Source: SZUA-547 sp963669315
GTDB lineage: Bacteria > Pseudomonadota > Alphaproteobacteria > Rhodobacterales > Rhodobacteraceae
Direction: 5' to 3'
Assembly (NCBI GenBank): GCA_963669315.1
Contig: OY770021.1
Location: 1,736,001 to 1,800,000 of the forward strand
Length of the DNA: 64,000 nucleotides
Part shown: piece by piece, positions 57,825-64,000 of the stretch
Numbering within the stretch: position 1 is the stretch's first letter
Layout of the letters: each line of letters begins with the position of its first letter
Translations under genes and position numbers: made by a program
Notes under the pieces: generated by a model
The model's input: only the letters and a program-made list of their open reading frames with translations
Told to the model about the DNA's origin: nothing
The model's database searches: none

Positions 57825-59131
57825 CGACGGGCCGGGCGGCTGACAGCGACGCCATTCTGGACCGGCTGCTGGGGCTGCATCCGAAAATTATTGACCTCTC
57901 ACTGGACCGGATGCATCGCATTCTGGCCGCGCTGGGACATCCAGAGCGCGCCTTGCCGCCGGTGATCCACATTGCGGGCACCAACGGCAAGGGCTCGGTG
58001 GCGGCGATGCTGCGCGCCGGGCTGGAGGCGGCCGGCGAACGCGTTCATGTCTATACGTCCCCGCATCTGGCGCGGTTTCACGAAAGGATTCGGCTGGCGG
58101 GCGAATTGATCGGCGAGGACGCTCTGTCAGAGCTGCTGGCGGAATGTGAGACTGCGAACGGCGACGCTCCGATCACATATTTCGAGATCACCACCGCCGC
58201 CGCGCTGCTGGCCTTCGCCCGCACCCCTGCCGACTATCTGATACTGGAGACCGGGTTGGGGGGGCGGCTGGACGCTACCAACGTGGTTGATAATCCGGCT
58301 GTAACGGTCATCACCACCGTCTCGATGGATCACCAGCAATATCTGGGCGAAACGTTGATCGAGATTGCAGGTGAAAAGGCTGGAATTATGAAGCGGGGCG
58401 CGCCCTGCGTGGTTGGCCCGCAGACCGACGAAGCGATGGATGCGATCGAACGCAGGGCCGAGGCTCTGGAAGTGGGTCTGGTGTCCTATGGCCGCGACTG
58501 GCAGAGCTGGGAGGAGCATGGGCGTCTGATCTTTCAGGATGAGGGCGGTCTGATGGATCTTGGCCCGCCCGCGTTGGCCGGCCGGCACCAGTATCTGAAC
58601 GCCGGCGTCGCCATCGCCGCGCTGAAGCGCCTTGGCGTGGATGACGAAGCCTGCGCCGCTGGGCCGGCCCTGGCCGAATGGCCCGGTCGGTTGCAACGGC
58701 TGAAGGGCGGGTCGCTGTCCGAATCCGCGCCCGCAGGGGCCGACATCATTCTGGACGGCGGCCATAACGAGGCCGCAGGCAAGGCGCTGGCCGAATATCT
58801 GGCGACGGCGACGGAGCTGAACGAGCATCCCGTCTACCTGATCTGCGGCATGCTGCGCACCAAGAGCGCCACGGATTTTCTGGCGCCCTTCGACGGCGTT
58901 GCGCGCAAGGTTTTTACTGTTGAGATTCCAGACGCCGAAGCGTCGTTCGGCGCCGATGAACTGGCGGACCTCGCGCGTAGCGCAGGTCTTTACGCTGAGC
59001 CCTGCGCCAGTGTCGCGGATGCGGTTTTCGCGGTCGGAGCCTCGGCGGAGCCGGGCGCGCGCATCGTGATCTGCGGCTCGCTATACTTGGCGGGGGCCGT
59101 GTTGCGCGACTATGGGCCTGAAATGGTCTGA
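57821..59131 (+). CDS. folC: Folylpolyglutamate synthase/dihydrofolate synthase
   Basis: A 436-residue Mur-ligase-type enzyme that makes dihydrofolate and adds glutamates to folates. The P-loop is HIAGTNGKGSVAAML. It is followed by YTSPHLARFHERI, ETGLGGRLDATN and DHQQYLGETL. The C-terminal domain has LDGGHNEAA. It starts at GTG in a GTGA overlap with accD. It converges on trxA, with a strong hairpin in the 78 bases between stops. Confidence 0.96.
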   Translation: MTTGRAADSDAILDRLLGLHPKIIDLSLDRMHRILAALGHPERALPPVIHIAGTNGKGSVAAMLRAGLEAAGERVHVYTSPHLARFHERIRLAGELIGEDALSELLAECETANGDAPITYFEITTAAALLAFARTPADYLILETGLGGRLDATNVVDNPAVTVITTVSMDHQQYLGETLIEIAGEKAGIMKRGAPCVVGPQTDEAMDAIERRAEALEVGLVSYGRDWQSWEEHGRLIFQDEGGLMDLGPPALAGRHQYLNAGVAIAALKRLGVDDEACAAGPALAEWPGRLQRLKGGSLSESAPAGADIILDGGHNEAAGKALAEYLATATELNEHPVYLICGMLRTKSATDFLAPFDGVARKVFTVEIPDAEASFGADELADLARSAGLYAEPCASVADAVFAVGASAEPGARIVICGSLYLAGAVLRDYGPEMV

Positions 59132-59147
59132 GCTCTCGCAAAAGGAA

Positions 59148-59170
59148 ACCCCCGGCTCGGGACCGGGGGT
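59148..59170 (-). terminator. Rho-independent terminator of trxA, also stopping folC
   Basis: A perfect 8-base stem ACCCCCGG (59148-59155) and CCGGGGGT (59163-59170) with a 7-base loop lies between the convergent genes. On the minus strand it continues TTTCCTTTT, suiting trxA. Confidence 0.75.
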
Positions 59171-59209
59171 CTCAATGCATCGCATTGTTTGGCGGTAACG
59201 GCCGGTGGA

Positions 59210-59530
59210 TCAGATCGCGCCTTCGATCCACTCCTGAATCTTCGCCTTCGGCTTGGCGCCGACCGAGTTCGAGACGACCTCGCCATCCTTGAACAGCAGC
59301 AATGTGGGAATGCCGCGCACCCCGTATTTGGACGGCGCATTCGGGTTCTCGTCGATATTCACCTTCGCCACTTTGATCTTGCCGCCCATCTCGGTGGCGA
59401 TTTCCTCAAGCGCCGGCGCAATTTGCTTACACGGCGCGCACCACTCGGCCCAGAAGTCGACGACGACCGGCGTCGCTGACTGAATAACCTGAGTTTCGAA
59501 TTCTTGGTCGGTCACGGCTTGGGTGCTCAT
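59210..59530 (-). CDS. trxA: Thioredoxin
   Basis: A 106-residue disulfide reductase with the active site WCAPCK in [16 protein letters not shown]. The cis-proline loop is [11 protein letters not shown] and the C-terminal helix is present. It keeps cytoplasmic proteins reduced and donates electrons to ribonucleotide reductase and others. It is a single-gene unit with a clear promoter and terminator, between folC and addA, as in other alphaproteobacteria. Confidence 0.98.
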   Translation of the reverse strand: MSTQAVTDQEFETQVIQSATPVVVDFWAEWCAPCKQIAPALEEIATEMGGKIKVAKVNIDENPNAPSKYGVRGIPTLLLFKDGEVVSNSVGAKPKAKIQEWIEGAI

Positions 59531-59581
59531 GAACCTCTCCCTATGCGGAGCGCGGGGGCGCTCGGTCTACATCGAGCGCTC

Positions 59582-59610
59582 AACCTAGGAACGGTCGGTT
59601 CAGGGGTCAA
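59582..59610 (-). promoter_or_regulatory. Promoter for trxA
   Basis: On the minus strand TTGACC (59605-59610) and TAGGTT (59582-59587) are 17 bases apart, about 50 bases before the trxA ATG. Confidence 0.65.
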
Positions 59611-59634
59611 GCGAACCTGACGCTTTGACGGCGC

Positions 59635-62600
59635 TCAATTGCTCAATTCCGCGATAGCGCGCGCAAAGGCCGAGTCCACCATTTTTGGTGGAATCACGTC
59701 CAGGCGCGCCTCAACGGTCCATAGAATCGCGGTTTCTATGCGAGCGTCCGGGTAGAGCTGCGTTATCGCGGCGCGGTAGGCTCCGAGCTGCCTCAGATAC
59801 GCTTCGGGCGTATCCTCGATGCGTGAGGGCGCGCGGCGGTTGGTCTTGAAGTCGATGATTCGCGCGGTAACCCCGCCATTGGCATCGCGGCTGACGATCA
59901 ACCGGTCGAGGCGCGCTTCGATCCGTCGCCCGCTCAGTTCCGGGACGTCGGCCCAAAGCGCGGGCTCTGCGAGCGCGTCCGATTCGAAGATCGGCGCCAG
60001 ATCGGGCGAGATCAACACGTCCAGAACCTCACGCTCCATATCCGCGTATTCCTCCACGGAGTACGCATCGCCGCCGTCCTTAAGCACTCCCTGGATAACC
60101 GATCGGCGTTCACCCGGCGCAGCGCCCGCAGCCAGTTCAAGCGAGCGATGGATCAAGTCGCCGCGCAACAAGGCCAACTCGCGGGCCTCGCTGGTCGCGG
60201 CCGCGCTATCCTCTGCCGAATGGGCGTGCGCGCCGCCGAGATCCGAGGGCGATACCGGCCGCGGCGTCTCGCTTTCTGCTGGCAGGGGCGCGGACAGCCA
60301 GTCCGGCAGGGTGGATTCATCCTTCTGGCTCTCCGTGACAGAAGCCTCTTCGGCCGACATCGACTCGGCCGCCGGGTCCTCTCTCCGCAGGCCTGGCCCC
60401 AGACCCAATGCGGAGAGGGGCGTCTCAAGCGGGCGTCCCGCCGTCTCCATGGCTCGGTAAACCAGCCCGTACCAGCCAGTTTCCGCACGTTTTTCGTCAC
60501 CCGCCGCGCACACGACCAACCAATCCTCCGCGCGGGTCATGGCGACATAGAGCAGACGCAGGCGCTCTTCCTCATCCCGGCGCTGTATGTCGGCGCGAGC
60601 GGCCGCGGCTGGCGCAGGATCTTCCTTCGCGGCCCCTGCCGCGATCGCCGCCACGCCAGCTTGCGTCGGCGCGGTAAGTATATGCGGCGCCGTGCGCCGC
60701 GCAGTCGCCAGCGTGTCGGGAAGGATCACAATCGGCGATTCCAACCCTTTGGCGCCGTGCACCGTCAGAACCCGAACAACGCCCGGATCACCTTCGTCGC
60801 GCGGCTGGTTTTCTCGTTTGATCTCTGGGTCGCCGGTCTCGATCCACTCCACGAACCCCTGCAGCGAGGGCGTCTCCGCTCGCTCATAGGCGAGCGCCTG
60901 CGCGAGCAATTCATCAATCGCGTCCTCCGCCTCCGCTCCCAGCCTGCCTACCAGTCGGCGACGGCCGTCATGCCGGATCAGCGCGCGCTGCAGAAACTCG
61001 AAAGGGCGCAGATAGTCAGCCTGCGCCGCCATATCGCGCAGCATTTCAGCGTCGGCCTGATGGCGCTCTCCTGCGGTCCTCACCCGATCCCACAGGCGAG
61101 CGGACCCACGATCATGAGCGAGGCTAAAGAGCGCCTCCTCCGAAACATCGCAAAGCGGCGAACGCAGCAGCGCCGCCAGTGAAAGGTCGTCCTCAGGCAG
61201 CAAAGCAACCTTAGCCAGCGCCAGCAGGTCCTTCACCGCGATGTGCTCGGCGACCTTCAGCCGATCAGCGCCCGCGACCGGAACGCCACGTTCCTGAAGG
61301 CGGCGCAGGATTTCTTTCGACAGCTTGCCGCGCCGGCGGACAAGGATCATCACGTCGCCGGGCGTCACGGCACGCCCGCGCGCGGGAATGACGACGCCTT
61401 CATCCAGCCAGCGCGCGACCTCGCCGGCGATGGCGTCGGCCAGCAACAGTTCAGGATCGGCCGGGCTGGGCGCGTCGATCGGCTCCCACCAGGGCGGCTC
61501 CTCCACCTTTTCCCCCGGTGGCAGGACGGGCCAAATATCCACCCGCCCCGGCGCATCATTGCTGTCACGATGCGCAATATGGCTGACCAGGCTGCCCGCG
61601 CTCATGCCTTGCGTCGCGGGGTCGTCCAGAACCTCATCCACCACACGCAGGATGGCGCTCGCCGACCGGAACGAGGTGTGAAGCCGCGGCTCGGACAACT
61701 CTTTTCCCATTCTCTCCAGCCGTTCCGACAGCAGGCCGCGCATTCGCTCAAATTCGCGCGGATCGGCACCCTGAAAGCTGTAGATCGACTGCTTTTCGTC
61801 TCCTACGACGAAGAGAGTGCGGTTCTTGTCGCTAGCGCCGAGCCCGGCGTGGAACTCTTCGGCGAGCGCGGAGATTACCCGCCACTGATCGGGGCTGGTG
61901 TCCTGCGCTTCGTCCACCAGAATATGGTCCAGCCCGCCATCCAGTTTGTAGAGCACCCAGGCTGCGGTCTCGGACCGCGACAAAAGCTGCAATGCGCGCG
62001 CGATGATGTCGTCGAAGTCCAGCGCGCCCACGCGCGACTTGACGTCCTCAAACTCAGTCAAAACGGCGCGCGCCATGATGTGCAACGCGTTCGACAGCGC
62101 GGCGCGCTTTATCGCCCGGACCTGATCCTGAAGGGCGAGAAAGCTACCCTGCGCCTTCGCGAGCAGCGGTCGAATCCAGGGGGCGGCGGCGTCGACATCC
62201 TTGGTGGGCGCGCGGTCCAGTTTGCGCGGCCCGCCGTCCTTGGTCAGAAATAGCTCGGACGCGGCGTTGAAGATCTCGTCGGGGTCGGCGGACCTTGAGA
62301 GCTTCGCGATATGCTCTGCATTCTTCTGGTCGGTCGTCTTGCCGGCCTGCATCGCCTGCACGGCCTGGTCCAGCGCCTGGCGATCCAACCGATCCCGCCA
62401 CGCCGCCACCTCGGCGCGCCAATCGGCGTCCGGCGTAACACCGAGCGCCGCATACATTGCCGGCAATGCGTCGTCCGTCTCAAAAAGCTCCCGATGGTTC
62501 GTCGTCTCATTGAACAGCGACTCAAACGATTCCTCTGCGTAGTGGTCGGTCAGCGCGTGAAAGGCTTCGGTGAGCGACGAATCTTCGCCCTCTGCAGCGC

Positions 62601-63105
62601 GGATGATCGTCGCTTCCCGCGCCTCCGCTATCATCTCGCGCCTGCTGCGGTCGTCGAGCACCTCGAAGCGGGGCGACACGCCCGCCTCCATAGGAAAGCG
62701 CCTTAGAACCGTTGCGCAAAATGCGTGGATCGTCTGGATCTTCAGCCCGCCAGGGGTCTCCAGCGCTTCGGCGAACAGGCGTCGCGAACGTGAGAGTACT
62801 GATGAGTCTACAACGAGGTCGCCTTCTGATAACGCGCTGAGTTTCTTTAATAAATCACCATCATCCAGCATCGCCCATTCGCCCAGCATCGAAAACAGAC
62901 GGTTCTGCATCTCGGCCGCGGCCGCGTTGGTGTAGGTCAGGCACAGGATTCGGTGCGGGTGGGCGCCTGCCAGCAGCATCCGCGCGACGCGCTCAATCAA
63001 TACGCGGGTCTTGCCGGAACCCGCATTGGCCGAAACCCAGGCGGAACCCGCAGGGTCGGCCGCGCGCAGCTGCGGAGTTCTGGGGTCATGCGCTTGCCCG
63101 CTCAC
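59635..63105 (-). CDS. addA: Double-strand break repair helicase-nuclease AddA
   Basis: A 1156-residue UvrD/RecB-type subunit of the AddAB end-resection complex. I use GTG 63105, which overlaps the addB stop as GTGA and follows GAGGCGGGATC; an in-frame ATG 33 bases upstream would lie inside addB. The Walker A box is SANAGSGKTRVLIERV, followed by LCLTYTNAAAAEM, the Walker B region ILVDEAQDTSPDQW and FVVGDEKQSIYSFQGAD. Later motifs are VLTVHGAKGLESPIV and LLYVAMTRAEDWL. A C-terminal RecB-type nuclease shows IEARLDRLI and ARIIDFKTNR. It replaces RecBCD in this group. Confidence 0.97.
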   Translation of the reverse strand: MSGQAHDPRTPQLRAADPAGSAWVSANAGSGKTRVLIERVARMLLAGAHPHRILCLTYTNAAAAEMQNRLFSMLGEWAMLDDGDLLKKLSALSEGDLVVDSSVLSRSRRLFAEALETPGGLKIQTIHAFCATVLRRFPMEAGVSPRFEVLDDRSRREMIAEAREATIIRAAEGEDSSLTEAFHALTDHYAEESFESLFNETTNHRELFETDDALPAMYAALGVTPDADWRAEVAAWRDRLDRQALDQAVQAMQAGKTTDQKNAEHIAKLSRSADPDEIFNAASELFLTKDGGPRKLDRAPTKDVDAAAPWIRPLLAKAQGSFLALQDQVRAIKRAALSNALHIMARAVLTEFEDVKSRVGALDFDDIIARALQLLSRSETAAWVLYKLDGGLDHILVDEAQDTSPDQWRVISALAEEFHAGLGASDKNRTLFVVGDEKQSIYSFQGADPREFERMRGLLSERLERMGKELSEPRLHTSFRSASAILRVVDEVLDDPATQGMSAGSLVSHIAHRDSNDAPGRVDIWPVLPPGEKVEEPPWWEPIDAPSPADPELLLADAIAGEVARWLDEGVVIPARGRAVTPGDVMILVRRRGKLSKEILRRLQERGVPVAGADRLKVAEHIAVKDLLALAKVALLPEDDLSLAALLRSPLCDVSEEALFSLAHDRGSARLWDRVRTAGERHQADAEMLRDMAAQADYLRPFEFLQRALIRHDGRRRLVGRLGAEAEDAIDELLAQALAYERAETPSLQGFVEWIETGDPEIKRENQPRDEGDPGVVRVLTVHGAKGLESPIVILPDTLATARRTAPHILTAPTQAGVAAIAAGAAKEDPAPAAAARADIQRRDEEERLRLLYVAMTRAEDWLVVCAAGDEKRAETGWYGLVYRAMETAGRPLETPLSALGLGPGLRREDPAAESMSAEEASVTESQKDESTLPDWLSAPLPAESETPRPVSPSDLGGAHAHSAEDSAAATSEARELALLRGDLIHRSLELAAGAAPGERRSVIQGVLKDGGDAYSVEEYADMEREVLDVLISPDLAPIFESDALAEPALWADVPELSGRRIEARLDRLIVSRDANGGVTARIIDFKTNRRAPSRIEDTPEAYLRQLGAYRAAITQLYPDARIETAILWTVEARLDVIPPKMVDSAFARAIAELSN

Positions 63106-64000
63106 GATCCCGCCTCTCCCTCGCCATTCGCGCTCCACTCGGCGACGCGCGCCAGATGGTCATAGTCGCTGGAGTGAACGATCCGCTCTGGCCGGGCGCG
63201 ACTGACATAGGGCGTGGGCGGGTCGTCATAAGCCGCGATCAGGCGTCCCAACTGCGCCAATGACTCTCTCGCCTGTTCGCTCGCTGAGGCTTTTCTATCG
63301 ACCCGCTTTTCACCGCCTTCGCCGCCGAGCCTAAGGTAAGACAACAATTCGGCCGGCGCGGGTGGAATACCGTCAAATCCGCCAGCCTCGACGATCGCGG
63401 CCTCTAACGGTAGTTGTTTGGCGAAGGCGGCGACTTGCGGCTCAGAGGGGACGCCGCCGGTTTTGTAGTCGTAGACCGCATACCCCCCGCTCAGCAGCCG
63501 GTCGATCCGATCCGCTTTCGCCGTTAGGGTGAAATCGCCTGCAAGCGAGGGAAGGATAAGCTTCCCCAACTCCTCGATACCGACAGGTTTACCATGCTGG
63601 CGCCGGATTTCCTCGCCGGACAAAAACCACGGCGCGACTCGAGCGAGCCTGCGCTCCCACAACGCCCGCGCCGCGGGCCAGACGCTGACATCCCGCAGCG
63701 CCTCGGCCACGCATTTTCGCCAAATCGGCCAGGGATCCGCGGGAAATCCGTCCCGCGTGCCTGAAACGAACAGCTCTACTGCGCGATGTGCCACGGACCC
63801 CCGCTCTCTCGCATCCGGCGCGCGACCGATCGGGTCTATCGCACGTAGTCTGAGAATGCGCTCGGCATAAATCGCATAGGGATCCCGGATCAGCGTCTCT
63901 ACCCGCGTTACAGATAGCCGTCGGGGTCGGGCATTGACAGATGGACAAGGCTTCGGACGCGGAGCCGAGGCCGCCGCGGCGGATAATTTGTTAATCCTAG
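63102..64000 (-). CDS. addB: Double-strand break repair protein AddB, C-terminal part, cut by right window edge
   Basis: The minus-strand frame stays open from the stop at 63102 to the right edge, so the gene starts outside the window; an internal GTG at 63794 is not the start. About 298 residues of the C-terminal nuclease region are visible: LIRDPYAIYAERILRLRAID, AHRAVELF, and the nuclease core AKADRIDRL then YAVYDYKTGG. It supplies the second nuclease of AddAB. It overlaps addA by four bases. Confidence 0.95.
   Translation of the reverse strand, partial: RINKLSAAAASAPRPKPCPSVNARPRRLSVTRVETLIRDPYAIYAERILRLRAIDPIGRAPDARERGSVAHRAVELFVSGTRDGFPADPWPIWRKCVAEALRDVSVWPAARALWERRLARVAPWFLSGEEIRRQHGKPVGIEELGKLILPSLAGDFTLTAKADRIDRLLSGGYAVYDYKTGGVPSEPQVAAFAKQLPLEAAIVEAGGFDGIPPAPAELLSYLRLGGEGGEKRVDRKASASEQARESLAQLGRLIAAYDDPPTPYVSRARPERIVHSSDYDHLARVAEWSANGEGEAGS

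Noticed and set aside
1..64000. tRNA, rRNA, insertion sequence or prophage genes
   Set aside because: Intergenic regions were read for tRNA-like arms, terminal inverted repeats and transposase or integrase motifs; none were seen.

Overview
The window is a gene-dense, high-G+C chromosome segment from an alphaproteobacterium, most likely from or near the Rhodobacterales. The grounds are AddAB instead of RecBCD, a MucR/Ros-type regulator, an hrcA-grpE pair next to rph-rdgB-hemW, a glnD-murJ block followed by trpS, and the run aroA-cmk-rpsA-ihfB-lapA-trpF...trpB-trpA-accD-folC-trxA-addA-addB. These assignments rest on reading protein motifs and on remembered gene orders; no database search was run. 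Almost everything is core-genome housekeeping. I see no tRNA, rRNA, CRISPR array, insertion sequence, prophage or integrase, and no gene-free stretch longer than 300 bases.

Layout: 1-5.2 kb holds the C-terminal end of an alpha/beta-hydrolase cut by the left edge, a PfkB-type adenosine kinase coupled to endonuclease III, a fused AraC/O6-alkylguanine methyltransferase, a HigBA-type toxin-antitoxin pair and dapB. 5.3-11.1 kb is a heat-shock block (dnaK-dnaJ and hrcA-grpE, all minus strand) interrupted by plus-strand alkB. 11.3-14.6 kb is rph-rdgB-ridA-like-hemW plus a YbaN-like membrane protein. 14.8-18.1 kb is the most distinctive gene, an 1109-residue autotransporter whose passenger is built of RTX-like glycine/aspartate coils. 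18.3-25.4 kb carries hup, mutS, maeB and comM.

25.5-30.7 kb is an envelope/ribosome cluster (esterase, gshB, DolP-like lipoprotein, yraN, rsmI, with an LpoA-like lipoprotein divergent), reminiscent of the enterobacterial rsmI-lpoA-yraN-dolP cluster. 30.7-39.4 kb has glnD-murJ, a rhomboid protease, trpS, a universal stress protein, a NifU-type Fe-S protein, tsaB and rimI. 39.6-46.6 kb has mucR and then miaB-phoH-ybeY-corC-lnt-trmB, joining tRNA and rRNA maturation with lipoprotein acylation. 46.6-64 kb holds an amidohydrolase, aroA-cmk, rpsA, ihfB, lapA, the split trpF/trpB/trpA group with a short-chain dehydrogenase and a small RG/D-rich protein inserted, accD-folC, trxA, and addA with the C-terminal end of addB cut by the right edge.

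The genes work together in a few themes: DNA repair (nth, ada-like, alkB, mutS, addAB), protein folding (dnaKJ, grpE, hrcA), RNA and ribosome maturation (rph, miaB, ybeY, rsmI, trmB, tsaB/rimI, rpsA), envelope building (murJ, lnt, LpoA-like, DolP-like) and aromatic amino acid synthesis (aroA, trpF, trpB, trpA). Many neighbours overlap by an ATGA or GTGA junction, which implies translational coupling. Novelty is limited. The best candidates are the autotransporter passenger, the DUF2158-like protein with a disordered tail between trpB and trpA, the dehydrogenase inside the trp block, and a RidA-family protein that lacks the usual catalytic arginine.
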